The translations under genes and the position numbers were made by a program. Positions 9,767-17,660 of a DNA stretch of 35,386 nt are shown here, piece by piece; the first letter of the stretch is position 1, and each line of letters begins with the position of its first letter. The stretch covers positions 1-35,386 of the forward strand of contig CAJTYC010000016.1 in NCBI GenBank assembly GCA_910584185.1. The letters are read 5' to 3'. The notes under the pieces were generated by a model. That model was not told the DNA's origin. It did not search any database and worked only from the letters and a program-made list of their open reading frames with translations. The DNA comes from an uncultured Muribaculaceae bacterium (lineage in GTDB: Bacteria > Bacteroidota > Bacteroidia > Bacteroidales > Muribaculaceae).

Positions 9767-9797
9767 TTGGCTATAAGCAAATTTTTGATTAATTTTG
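9767..9797 (+). promoter_or_regulatory. Promoter of the mreBCD-mrdA-rodA operon
   Basis: TTGG (9767-9770), 19 bases, then TAATTTTG (9790-9797). The -7 box is a perfect TAnnTTTG; the -33 box is partial. The mreB ATG at 9850 leaves a leader of about 45-50 bases. Confidence 0.6.
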
Positions 9798-9849
9798 CAA
9801 CGGATTGTGGAGAGGAATGAAATTGAAAACACATTAACAAAAAGCACCC

Positions 9850-10869
9850 ATGGGACTTTTTTCGTTCACACAGGAGATAGCGATGGACCTAGGCACAGCC
9901 AATTCCATCATCATCCATAATGACAAGATAGTCGTAGACGAGCCGAGTGTCGTCGCGATTGAGAACAAGACAGACAAGCTTTTGGCCGTAGGGACCAACG
10001 CGCACCTTATGGAAGGCAAGGAGCCTCCGGGCATCCGCACAATCCGTCCGCTTCGCGATGGCGTCATAGCCGACTTCAATGCCGCCGAGCAGATGATCCG
10101 GGGCATGGTGAAAATGGTCAGCCCCAAACGCCGTTGGTTCTCCCCTTCACTGCGCATGGTGGTGTGTATACCTTCCGGCTCCACTGAGGTTGAGATTCGC
10201 GCAGTGCGCGATTCGAGCGAACATGCAGGCGGACGCGACGTATATATGATATATGAGCCTATGGCAGCAGCCTTGGGCATAGGTCTTGATGTAGAGGCAC
10301 CTGACGGCAACATGATTGTCGATATAGGTGGCGGATCGACGGAGATTGCAGTGATATCGCTCGGCGGTATCGTAAGCAACAAGAGTATCCGCATAGCCGG
10401 CAACGACCTGACGGCAGACATACAGGAGCATATGGGACGCGTGCATAACCTGAGGGTGGGCACAACCATGGCCGAACAGATTAAGATTAACGTAGGTTCC
10501 GCGCTTCCGGAACTTGATGACGCGCCCGAGCCATACGTGGTGTGCGGCCCCAACCGCATGACCTCTCTGCCTATGGAGGTGCCCGTGACCTATGAGGAGA
10601 TTTCACATTGCATCGACAAGACCATCATCAAGATGGAGAATGCAATCTTGGCAGCACTGGAGCAGACGCCACCTGAGCTATATGCCGACATAGTGCGCAA
10701 CGGCATCTATTTGGCAGGCGGCGGCGCACTGCTCCGCGGACTCGCAAAGCGATTCTCCGACAAGATCCGCATCGAGTTCAAGATTCCGGAAGATCCGTTG
10801 CACGCAGTGGCGTTGGGCACGGGAGTGGCATTGAAAAACATAAACCGATTCTCATTCCTAATTAGATAA
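9850..10869 (+). CDS. mreB: Rod shape-determining actin homologue MreB
   Basis: MreB forms membrane-associated filaments that guide lateral cell-wall synthesis. The 339-residue chain is of normal length. It shows the actin-fold nucleotide motifs in order: phosphate 1 (MDLGTAN, Asp13), the conserved YEPMAAALG with Glu136, phosphate 2 (VDIGGGSTEIAV, Asp158) and the adenosine motif (IYLAGGGALLRGL, around 287-298). The N-terminus (MGLFSFTQE) is the short amphipathic type that binds membrane. It is first in the operon mreB-mreC-mreD-mrdA-rodA, the elongasome set. The TAA stop overlaps an ATG of a three-codon dead end; mreC begins 8 bases later at a GTG. No unusual residues are seen. Confidence 0.97.
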   Translation: MGLFSFTQEIAMDLGTANSIIIHNDKIVVDEPSVVAIENKTDKLLAVGTNAHLMEGKEPPGIRTIRPLRDGVIADFNAAEQMIRGMVKMVSPKRRWFSPSLRMVVCIPSGSTEVEIRAVRDSSEHAGGRDVYMIYEPMAAALGIGLDVEAPDGNMIVDIGGGSTEIAVISLGGIVSNKSIRIAGNDLTADIQEHMGRVHNLRVGTTMAEQIKINVGSALPELDDAPEPYVVCGPNRMTSLPMEVPVTYEEISHCIDKTIIKMENAILAALEQTPPELYADIVRNGIYLAGGGALLRGLAKRFSDKIRIEFKIPEDPLHAVALGTGVALKNINRFSFLIR

Positions 10870-10876
10870 TGAGAAG

Positions 10877-11728
10877 GTGAGGAACATACTCAACTTCATC
10901 ATACGATATTCCAAGTGGTTCCTATTCACATTTTATGTGTTGGTGAGCTGCATGCTGCTGGTAGACAACAACGTCTATCAGCAGTCGGTATATCTCACAT
11001 CGGCTAATTCGGTGGCGGGAGGTGTGTATAACGCATGGTCGCAAGTGACAAGCTACTTTCACCTGAAGAGCATCAACGAGAGCTTGCAAACCACAAATGC
11101 GGACCTCCAGAACCAGGTGCTCAACCTGAAGAGCGAGCTTGCGGAGATGCAGACACTCTTGGGCGACAGTGCGATGCCGGCCAGCATGCGCGACAGATTC
11201 GGCTACGTGTCAGCGTCTGTAATAAACAACAATACGCATCACCCGCGCAACTACTTCACGATAAACCGTGGGCGGCTTGACGGCATACGTCCGGGCATGG
11301 GAGTCGTGGACCAGAACGGTGTCGTTGGTATAGTAAATGTGACGGGTGACCACCTGTCGAGGGTCATATCGCTGCTCAACGAGACACAACGCTTCTCGGT
11401 GAAACTGCGCAACACCGGTTTTATTGGTTCGTTGGCATGGAAAGGCGGAGATGCCGCGATAGCCTATGTAGAAGAGATGCCAAGGCATGCAGTGTGGCAA
11501 ATCGGTGACACAATCGTAACGAGCGGTTACTCCACCACATTCCCTGAGGGGATTCCCGTAGGCACTGTAATCAACCGAGTACATGGTCAGGACGACAGCT
11601 TCTTCACATTTAAGGTAAAGCTATCATCTGACTTCAAGGCACTAAGCTCCGTGCGCGTGATAAACGACATATACAAGACCGAGATAGACTCCTTGGCCAA
11701 CTACGACATAAAGACTTCCGAGATTTAG
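10877..11728 (+). CDS. mreC: Rod shape-determining protein MreC
   Basis: MreC is a bitopic periplasmic scaffold that links MreB filaments to PBP2/RodA. The 283-residue chain has an N-terminal membrane span at about residues 13-30 (WFLFTFYVLVSCMLLVD). A coiled coil follows at roughly 62-95 (SINESLQTTNADLQNQVLNLKSELAEMQTLL, seen in part). Next comes the paired beta-barrel region with the family's GVVDQNGVVGIVNVTGDHLSRVISLLNETQRFSVKLR and DTIVTSGYSTTFPEGIPVGTV signatures. The start is a GTG at 10877: the ATG at 10869 meets a stop after three codons. It sits 7 bases after mreB and 22 bases before mreD, consistent with one transcript. Confidence 0.93.
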   Translation: MRNILNFIIRYSKWFLFTFYVLVSCMLLVDNNVYQQSVYLTSANSVAGGVYNAWSQVTSYFHLKSINESLQTTNADLQNQVLNLKSELAEMQTLLGDSAMPASMRDRFGYVSASVINNNTHHPRNYFTINRGRLDGIRPGMGVVDQNGVVGIVNVTGDHLSRVISLLNETQRFSVKLRNTGFIGSLAWKGGDAAIAYVEEMPRHAVWQIGDTIVTSGYSTTFPEGIPVGTVINRVHGQDDSFFTFKVKLSSDFKALSSVRVINDIYKTEIDSLANYDIKTSEI

Positions 11729-11750
11729 AGTCCGTCACAATAGGAGAGAA

Positions 11751-12257
11751 ATGAATAAATCCGTATTGACCAACATACCGTTACTTATACTGCTGATATT
11801 GGTGCAGGTGCTTGTCTGCAACAACATTATGCTCTTCAACGTGGCCATGGCATTCGTGTTCATATACGTAATCATACGCCTGCCCATGTTTCTTTCTACC
11901 AATTGGCTGCTGACATGGGGATTTGCAGGAGGGCTTATAGTAGATATGTTTGCCAACACGCCAGGGGTTAATGCTTTGGCCTGCACGCTGTTGGCCATGA
12001 TGAAGCGCAATATGCTCTTTGCATATATACCGAGAGATGACCGCACCAAAGATATTTCGCCATCATTGTCCACACTCGGCTTTGCAGTATATGGCAAGTA
12101 CTTATTTTCTATGTCGATGGTATATTGCATCTTAGTGTTTTCGATTGAATATTTCAATTTCGCCAACATCAAGGAGATTGCAATTATGTCGGCAGCAAGT
12201 TCAATCCTCACATTCCTGATTTTGCTGGGGGTTGATTCGTTGGTATCAAAGAAATGA
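11751..12257 (+). CDS. mreD: Rod shape-determining protein MreD
   Basis: A small 168-residue, very hydrophobic protein with about five or six predicted membrane spans, placed between mreC and the PBP2 gene. MreD is poorly conserved in sequence, so the assignment rests on size, topology and strict gene order. The family-like middle segment GGLIVDMFANTPGVNALACTLLAMMKRN supports it. It acts in the inner membrane within the elongasome, where MreD counteracts or tunes MreC activation of PBP2 in other bacteria. The stop at 12257 lies 13 bases before the ATG I choose for mrdA (12271). Confidence 0.88.
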   Translation: MNKSVLTNIPLLILLILVQVLVCNNIMLFNVAMAFVFIYVIIRLPMFLSTNWLLTWGFAGGLIVDMFANTPGVNALACTLLAMMKRNMLFAYIPRDDRTKDISPSLSTLGFAVYGKYLFSMSMVYCILVFSIEYFNFANIKEIAIMSAASSILTFLILLGVDSLVSKK

Positions 12258-12270
12258 CTTTACCTTAAGG

Positions 12271-14124
12271 ATGGGCAAGGATTACAAACTTGAGAAACGC
12301 AAATATGTGATTGGCGGTTTCGTGCTGCTGATTGTGGTGATATACATCATAAGGCTGTTCAACCTGCAAGTCAGCGAGGACAAATATAAAGAGAATGCCG
12401 AGAGCAACGCCTTCTTTCGCAAGGTGATTTATCCTGCACGCGGACTTGTGTATGACCGCAACGACAAGCTGGTGGTATTCAATCAGCCGGCCTACGATGT
12501 AATGCTGATACCCAAGGATGTAGGTGAATTCGACACGATGATGCTCTGCAATTCGCTCGACATCACCAAGGAGCAGCTGCTCGAGCGTTGGGCCGACATG
12601 AAAGACACCCGTAAAAATCCGGGTTATTCGGCCTATACGCCGCAGAAACTCATATCTCACCTTTCGCAGAAAGATTATGGCAAACTTCAGGAAAAGCTCT
12701 ATCTGCTGCCGGGTTTCTTCATACAGAAGCGCACAGTGCGCGAATATGCCTACAAATGCGCTTCAAATGTGCTTGGCAATATACGCGAGGTCAATGCCGA
12801 CGATATAGACCGAGACAGGTATTACCGTCGCGGAGACTATACCGGCGACTTAGGCATAGAGAAAAGCTACGAGACGGCACTTCGTGGTCACAAAGGAGTG
12901 GAGATCCTGATGAAAGATGCCTTGGGACGCATCAAAGGTAAATATGAGAACGGTGAACTCGATGAGTCGCCGGTGGCCGGGCACAACCTGAAATTGGGCA
13001 TCGACATAGAGCTTCAGCAATATGGCGAGCAGCTAATGGCCAACAAAATCGGGGCCATAGTGGCTATCGAACCGGGCACCGGTGAGATACTCGCGCTCGT
13101 CACATCGCCCAACTACGATCCGTCGCTGCTCGTAGGGCGCGAGCGAGGCAAGAACTACTCCATGCTCGTGAAAGACCCTCAGAAGCCACTCTACGACCGC
13201 AGCATACAGGGAGCCTATCCTCCCGGATCCACATTCAAGCCTACACAGGGACTCATATTCCTGCAGGAAGGAGTAATCACCAATTCCACCATGTATCCAT
13301 GTTATCACGGATATGTGAACGGACTCCGGGTGGGATGCCACGGCCATGGATCGCCGATAGCACTCAAGCCGGCCTTGCAGACATCGTGCAACGCCTATTT
13401 CTGCTGGGGCTTCAAAAATATGATAGATAAGCGCGGCACAAGCGCGGCCAAGCAATTCGACAAGTGGAAGAACTATATGGTGGAAATGGGCTACGGCTAC
13501 AAACTCGGTGTGGACTTGCCTGCTGAGAGTCGCGGTTTTATACCCAACACAGAGTTTTACAGCAAATCATTCAGGGGTGCCAACTGGACTGCCAACTCTA
13601 TCATCTCCATCTCGATAGGACAGGGTGAGGTGCTCGCCACTCCCCTCCAGATAGCCAATCTTTGTGCCACCATTGCCAACAGAGGATGGTTCATCACACC
13701 CCATGTGGTGAAGGAGATTGCCGACAGCACCATCGATAAGAAATATAAGGAACGGCATGCCCCACACATCAAGAAGCAATATTATGAAGACGTGGCAGAG
13801 GGAATGCGCATGGCTGTCACGGGCGGCACATGCCGTATAGCCAACCTGACCGACGTGGAGGTGTGCGGCAAGACCGGAACTGCACAGAACCCGCACGGAC
13901 GCGACCACTCCGTATTTATGGGCTTCGCACCATATCACAATCCCAAGATTGCGGTGGCGGTATATGTGGAGAATGCCGGATTCGGCGCCACGTTCGGCGT
14001 GCCTATCGGTTCGCTGATAATCGAGAAATATCTCAAGGGGGAAATCAGCCCTTCGCGCAAGCATATAGAAGAACGGATGTTGAACTCTAACACAATAATA
14101 TCAAGTGGCGTCAAGAAACACTGA
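12271..14124 (+). CDS. mrdA: Penicillin-binding protein 2, elongation transpeptidase
   Basis: PBP2 cross-links peptidoglycan strands made by RodA along the side wall. Counting from the ATG at 12271 (617 residues), a membrane anchor lies at about 12-30. The pedestal domain spans roughly 50-240. The transpeptidase domain has all three penicillin-binding motifs: S320TFK, S372CN and K534TGT. A TTG at 12232 would add 13 residues but overlaps mreD. The ATG has AAGG just upstream and a conventional charged N-terminus (MGKDYKLEKRKYVIGG), so I prefer it. The 3' end overlaps rodA by 20 bases, matching the tight PBP2-RodA pairing seen across bacteria. A beta-lactam target; no unusual active-site change is seen. 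Confidence 0.96.
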   Translation: MGKDYKLEKRKYVIGGFVLLIVVIYIIRLFNLQVSEDKYKENAESNAFFRKVIYPARGLVYDRNDKLVVFNQPAYDVMLIPKDVGEFDTMMLCNSLDITKEQLLERWADMKDTRKNPGYSAYTPQKLISHLSQKDYGKLQEKLYLLPGFFIQKRTVREYAYKCASNVLGNIREVNADDIDRDRYYRRGDYTGDLGIEKSYETALRGHKGVEILMKDALGRIKGKYENGELDESPVAGHNLKLGIDIELQQYGEQLMANKIGAIVAIEPGTGEILALVTSPNYDPSLLVGRERGKNYSMLVKDPQKPLYDRSIQGAYPPGSTFKPTQGLIFLQEGVITNSTMYPCYHGYVNGLRVGCHGHGSPIALKPALQTSCNAYFCWGFKNMIDKRGTSAAKQFDKWKNYMVEMGYGYKLGVDLPAESRGFIPNTEFYSKSFRGANWTANSIISISIGQGEVLATPLQIANLCATIANRGWFITPHVVKEIADSTIDKKYKERHAPHIKKQYYEDVAEGMRMAVTGGTCRIANLTDVEVCGKTGTAQNPHGRDHSVFMGFAPYHNPKIAVAVYVENAGFGATFGVPIGSLIIEKYLKGEISPSRKHIEERMLNSNTIISSGVKKH

Positions 14125-15574
14125 TTCAAGCATATCTGTATTCAAGGCCGTAGACTGGGTCACAATCATCATCTACCTGCTGATGGTTTCGTTTGGCGCA
14201 ATCAGCATCTATGCGGCGAGTTATGATTTCGACAACGCCAGTCTGTTTGACCTCAAGGAAGTCTCCGGCAAACAGATACTATGGATAGGTCTCGGCCTTG
14301 TGGTGGGATGCGTAATATTGCTCACCGATTACCGCATCTATAAGACATATGCCTATCCTATATATATCGGCGTGTTGTTCATATTGCTGGTCACAATATT
14401 CATAGCGCCCGACACCAAGGGTTCACACTCATGGCTTGTGCTCGGGCCGGTGAGCCTTCAGCCGGCAGAGTTCGGTAAATTTGCCACAGCGCTCGCTCTG
14501 GCCAAACTCTTCGATTCATTCAACTTCTCGCTCAATGCCAAGATAAGCAATTATTTCCGTGCGCTAATCATCATATTTCTGCCGATCATCATGATTCTTC
14601 TGCAGAATGAGACTGGAAGCGCACTGGTCTACCTGTCGTTTATCTTTGTGCTCTATCGTGAGGGGATGAGCGGTCTGGTGCTTTTTTCGGTGCTTTGTGC
14701 GGTTACATTTTTTGTGGTAGCGGTGAAATTTGCCGAGCCACTGATACTTGGCTTGCCTATGGGCGAGTTCACAGTGTTTCTGCTTATAATGCTGATATTC
14801 GCATTGATGCTTGTGTTCTACTGCAAGGATATCATCATTGCCCGCAATGTGATATATGGTTTCGTCGGTTCAGGCATAATAGTGGCCGTATTGAGCCTTT
14901 GCGGCGTTGAGGTGAACGGACTTATATATTTCCTCGCTATCCTTTCAATAGGCATCATATATACGGCTATTGCCATGTTCAGGCACCGTATCACCAAGTT
15001 TGTCATAACGATAGCCTTTGCCGTGACGTCAGTGCTGTTTATGTTTTCAGTAAATTATGTGTTCGGCAATATACTTCAACCGCATCAGCAGATGCGCATC
15101 AAGGTAGCCTTGGGCATAGAGGAGAACCTTCGCGGCGCGGGCTACAACGTGAACCAGTCGAAGATAGCCATCGGGTCGGGCGGAGTGACAGGCAAGGGCT
15201 TCCTCAACGGCACGCAGACCAAACTTAAATTTGTGCCTGAGCAGCATACCGACTTCATATTCTGCACAATCGGCGAGGAGGAAGGTTTCGTAGGTTCGGT
15301 GGCGGTGCTCCTGCTGTTTCTCTCAATGATATTGCGGCTGATATATCTGGCCGAGCGACAACGCACCGTGTTTGAGCGGGTGTATGCCTACTGCGTGGTG
15401 TCGATATTGATATTTCACCTCGGCATTAACGTCGGCATGGTGATAGGGCTATGTCCGGTGATCGGCATTCCGCTACCCTTTTTCAGCTACGGTGGTTCGT
15501 CGCTGTGGGGCTTCACCATATTACTCTTTATATTGCTCAAACTCGATGCCGCACGCAAGGAGCGAACCGACTGA
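14105..15574 (+). CDS. rodA: Peptidoglycan glycosyltransferase RodA
   Basis: RodA is the SEDS-family glycosyltransferase that polymerises lipid II during elongation. The 489-residue protein is almost entirely membrane-spanning. It shows the SEDS signatures: HSWLVLGPVSLQPAEFGKFATALALAK near residues 110-137, the long loop with VALGIEENLRGAGYNVNQSKIAIGSGG, and the C-terminal EQHTDFIFCTIGEEEGFVG followed by GICPV-like GLCPVIGIPLPFFSYGGSS. It is longer than the roughly 370-residue proteobacterial RodA because of extra hydrophobic segments in the middle (about 210-300), which I understand to be usual in Bacteroidota. It starts at a GTG inside the end of mrdA and is the last gene of the elongasome operon. 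No hairpin terminator is evident directly after it. Confidence 0.95.
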   Translation: MASRNTDSSISVFKAVDWVTIIIYLLMVSFGAISIYAASYDFDNASLFDLKEVSGKQILWIGLGLVVGCVILLTDYRIYKTYAYPIYIGVLFILLVTIFIAPDTKGSHSWLVLGPVSLQPAEFGKFATALALAKLFDSFNFSLNAKISNYFRALIIIFLPIIMILLQNETGSALVYLSFIFVLYREGMSGLVLFSVLCAVTFFVVAVKFAEPLILGLPMGEFTVFLLIMLIFALMLVFYCKDIIIARNVIYGFVGSGIIVAVLSLCGVEVNGLIYFLAILSIGIIYTAIAMFRHRITKFVITIAFAVTSVLFMFSVNYVFGNILQPHQQMRIKVALGIEENLRGAGYNVNQSKIAIGSGGVTGKGFLNGTQTKLKFVPEQHTDFIFCTIGEEEGFVGSVAVLLLFLSMILRLIYLAERQRTVFERVYAYCVVSILIFHLGINVGMVIGLCPVIGIPLPFFSYGGSSLWGFTILLFILLKLDAARKERTD

Positions 15575-15616
15575 GACACCTTCGACCAAAAAAATATCAA
15601 AATAATGCAGGGAAAA

Positions 15617-15648
15617 TTTGGTAGAACCAAAAAAAAGTATTAATTTTG
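15617..15648 (+). promoter_or_regulatory. Promoter of tRNA-Cys
   Basis: TTTG (15617-15620), 20 bases, TAATTTTG (15641-15648): a perfect match to the Bacteroidota promoter form, 18 bases before the mature tRNA 5' end. Confidence 0.75.
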
Positions 15649-15666
15649 TAACGCAAAACAAAACAG

Positions 15667-15737
15667 GGTACCATGTCCGAGTGGTTAGGTAACGGTCTGC
15701 AAAACCGTCTACAGCAGTTCGAATCTGCTTGGTACCT
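15667..15737 (+). tRNA. tRNA-Cys (anticodon GCA)
   Basis: A 71-base cloverleaf. The acceptor stem is GGTACCA (15667-15673) with TGGTACC (15730-15736) and discriminator T. The anticodon stem ACGGT/ACCGT encloses loop CTGCAAA with anticodon GCA. The T arm is AGCAG/CTGCT around TTCGAAT. CCA is not encoded. It has its own promoter upstream and a hairpin terminator 9 bases downstream. Confidence 0.95.
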
Positions 15738-15745
15738 CAAGTAAA

Positions 15746-15778
15746 GGAAATTCAGTCATGGCTGAGTTTCCTTTTTTT
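15746..15778 (+). terminator. Intrinsic terminator of tRNA-Cys
   Basis: The stem is GGAAATTCAG (15746-15755) with CTGAGTTTCC (15762-15771), ten pairs with one T-G pair and a 6-base loop, followed by a run of seven T (15772-15778). Confidence 0.85.
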
Positions 15779-15810
15779 ATTTGGAGACTTCGGTTCGGAC
15801 TTTGTTATCG

Positions 15811-15903
15811 TTGTCGCTGCCGGAGGCTCCTCCCTCCCGGTGGCTTCGCGTCACGCTCATCCTCGCGAATCCACCGGGAGGGAGGAGCCTCCGGCGACGA
15901 CAA
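15811..15903. repeat. Long palindromic repeat element, copy 1
   Basis: A 33-base left arm (15811-15843) is complementary to 15871-15903 with only two mismatches (CT against TC at one site). The 27-base centre holds a nested stem, TTCGCG/CGCGAA (15845-15850, 15864-15869). The arm core GCCGGAGGCTCCTCCCTCC is shared with the element at 21128-21221. It lies between the tRNA-Cys terminator and the 3' end of the minus-strand LysM/HU gene. GC-rich against an AT-rich spacer. Confidence 0.9.
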
Positions 15904-15950
15904 TATAGGGAATAGTAACTTTGCACACTGGGGGCAAAGAAATGATTTGA

Positions 15951-17297
15951 TTATTTATAGCGAGAGTAGATTTCTACGCCCTTGCGCTTTGCTTTTGCTA
16001 TATCTTTTGGGCTGGTTGGGTCTACCCCGTATTTCTTGAGGTCCGGCACCACTATTTGCGTGCCCGGTTTTATGCGGTCAGGATGGCCGAGTATCGCCTT
16101 GTTTTCTTCGTAGATGTATGGCCAGAGGTTGAAGTTGCCGTAATGGTCTTTGGCCATTGTGGTCAGATAACGAGATTTCGTTATTGTGTCATATACCTTC
16201 TTTTGTTCTGGTTGGGAAGTGTTGTCTGCTACATTTGGATTCGCGTCAGATGGGCGTGTTGGTGCCATATCATCTTGGATTGTCGCCCCGGTTGTCGCCT
16301 GTACCGTATCTGACGGCACAGCTGCTGCTGTCAAAGCTGCTGCACCAGCTGGAGGGGTAACTTTTTGCTCAATTGAATCCGTTTGATTTTGACATGACGA
16401 CACCCCGGACCCCGAAAGATTAATCCTATCGGGGAAAACAACAAAAAGGATGACACATGCAACCGCAAAGAGCAACAACGCTGCCAATGCCCCACACAGG
16501 AAACCTATGCCAAAACGTGATTTTCTTGTAGCTACGACAACCGGGGTTTCGGCATGCGGGAATTCGTCTTCTCTCTTTAATGTAGAATCCGGCAAATCTG
16601 ATTCTTCCGACTGTTTGATTTCAACAATATGCTCAGATTGCGAAGTAGGACTATCTTCCGATTCATCTTGCTGATAAGTATACACGTTCATATCTTCATC
16701 AGAGTCATCAGAATCGTTCGCCGCTTCATCATCTTCCGCTACATCTTCATACCCTTCAGAATTATCTTCAGCATTCTCATCTTCAGCGTCATCTACGGTC
16801 TCTTCAGCTGCAGCATCTATATTCTCATCGTAGCTTTCCTCTCCCAAATCTTGCTGATCAGGTATGACCTGCAATTCTTCTTGCAACTGTACGTGCAATT
16901 CCTCTTTCGGATCTTCGGGGAGTTCTTGGTGATCAGCGGCTTCTGAATCGTCAGCGGAGACGGGGTCTTCGGAATCTTCAGGAAGTTCTACAGTTTCAAA
17001 CATGCTGAATGGTTCGTTGACCGCTGAGGCGAGTTCCTTGTCGGGGACAAACACGACCTTACGGTGCGCCGGAATCTCGTGGGCCTCGCCTGTTGAGACA
17101 TTCACACTCTTACGGGCATCCACATCAATCACCTTGAATATGCCTATGCCACGAATCTTGACAGAATCGCCCTCTGCCAGGATATCGCTAATTTCCTTAA
17201 AGAAAGATTTAATGAAATCTTCAGCCTGCTTTTTGCTGTCGCCGGTTCGCAAAGCGAGTAACTGAATTAGTGCCGGCAAAGTAATCTTATCGTTCAT
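15951..17297 (-). CDS. HU-domain / transmembrane / LysM-like fusion protein
   Basis: Residues 1-95 are an HU/IHF-like DNA-binding fold (DSVKIRGIGIFKVIDVDARKSVNVSTGE... AHRKVVFVPDKEL). Residues 101-245 are a disordered, strongly acidic linker of Glu, Asp and Ser. Then come a basic patch (TRKSR), one membrane span at about 263-288, a Pro/Ala/Thr-rich stretch and a C-terminal LysM-like module at about 370-420 (ITKSRYLTTMAKDHYGNFNLWPYIYEENK... IKPGTQIVVPDL). With the basic patch inside, the HU fold should face the cytoplasm and the LysM-like part the periplasm. It directly follows a separate HU gene, sharing the TGATG junction. Such proteins are usually annotated only as HU-family or LysM proteins. 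The role is unknown; anchoring DNA to the envelope is my inference. The alternative is that the HU fold has lost DNA binding and mediates dimerisation. Confidence 0.85.
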   Translation of the reverse strand: MNDKITLPALIQLLALRTGDSKKQAEDFIKSFFKEISDILAEGDSVKIRGIGIFKVIDVDARKSVNVSTGEAHEIPAHRKVVFVPDKELASAVNEPFSMFETVELPEDSEDPVSADDSEAADHQELPEDPKEELHVQLQEELQVIPDQQDLGEESYDENIDAAAEETVDDAEDENAEDNSEGYEDVAEDDEAANDSDDSDEDMNVYTYQQDESEDSPTSQSEHIVEIKQSEESDLPDSTLKREDEFPHAETPVVVATRKSRFGIGFLCGALAALLLFAVACVILFVVFPDRINLSGSGVSSCQNQTDSIEQKVTPPAGAAALTAAAVPSDTVQATTGATIQDDMAPTRPSDANPNVADNTSQPEQKKVYDTITKSRYLTTMAKDHYGNFNLWPYIYEENKAILGHPDRIKPGTQIVVPDLKKYGVDPTSPKDIAKAKRKGVEIYSRYK

Positions 17298-17569
17298 CAG
17301 CGCACTTTTTGCTTGAGTATTGCCGAGGGCTTGAAAGCCACGGTCAGTTTAGGGGGAACAAGGAGTTTCACGCCAGAGGCCGGATGCACAGAGACACGTT
17401 CCGACTTCAGTTTCGGTTCAAACGAACCGAATGCCGGGATATTGAGTGCATCATCATTCTGCATGGCTTCCACAAGAATTTCTGCGAAACCATTAATACA
17501 CTTTTCCACATCAGCGGAATCACGTCCCAACTGAATGGCCAATTTGCTTACCAATGCTTTTGTATCCAT
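17297..17569 (-). CDS. HU/IHF-family DNA-binding protein
   Basis: This 90-residue protein has the complete HU-type fold: N-terminal dimerising helices (MDTKALVSKLAIQLGRDSADVEKCINGFAEILVEAMQ, seen in part), then DALNIPAFGSFEPKLKSER, and the beta-arm (VSVHPASGVKLLVPPKLTVAFKPS) that wraps into the DNA minor groove. The arm has Pro-Ala-Ser-Gly in place of the commoner N-P-x-T-G, a modest divergence often seen in Bacteroidota HU paralogues. It is likely an architectural nucleoid protein. Its stop overlaps the ATG of the HU-transmembrane-LysM gene, so the two are co-translated and may form mixed dimers (inference). A -7 box lies only 5 bases before its ATG, so the mRNA may have almost no leader. 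Confidence 0.92.
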   Translation of the reverse strand: MDTKALVSKLAIQLGRDSADVEKCINGFAEILVEAMQNDDALNIPAFGSFEPKLKSERVSVHPASGVKLLVPPKLTVAFKPSAILKQKVR

Positions 17570-17574
17570 GTACG

Positions 17575-17582
17575 CAAAATTA
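17575..17582 (-). promoter_or_regulatory. -7 box immediately before the HU start codon
   Basis: Minus strand TAATTTTG (17582-17575) is followed by only 5 bases before the ATG at 17569. About 20 bases upstream there is a T-run (TTTTT around 17606-17602) instead of a clear TTTG, and this doubles as the T-tract of the preceding terminator. Confidence 0.45.
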
Positions 17583-17600
17583 CAAAATCTTGGGGAATAA

Positions 17601-17638
17601 TAAAAACGAAAAGGGAGGAATGTCGTGGCACTCCTCCC
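17601..17638 (-). terminator. Terminator of the LytM/M23 peptidase gene
   Basis: On the minus strand GGGAGGA (17638-17632) pairs with TCCTCCC (17619-17613) around a 12-base loop, followed by TTTTCGTTTTTA. It lies 23 bases beyond the peptidase stop codon and just before the HU promoter. Confidence 0.75.
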
Positions 17639-17660
17639 AAGTCTATATTCACAAACTCCT

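Noticed and set aside
12232..12270. Upstream TTG start for mrdA
   Set aside because: It would overlap mreD and add residues unlike PBP2 N-termini; the ATG at 12271 gives a normal start.
15758..16039. Small plus-strand frame crossing the palindromic element after tRNA-Cys
   Set aside because: It reads through the terminator and the palindrome and has no conserved sequence; the DNA is explained by the repeat.
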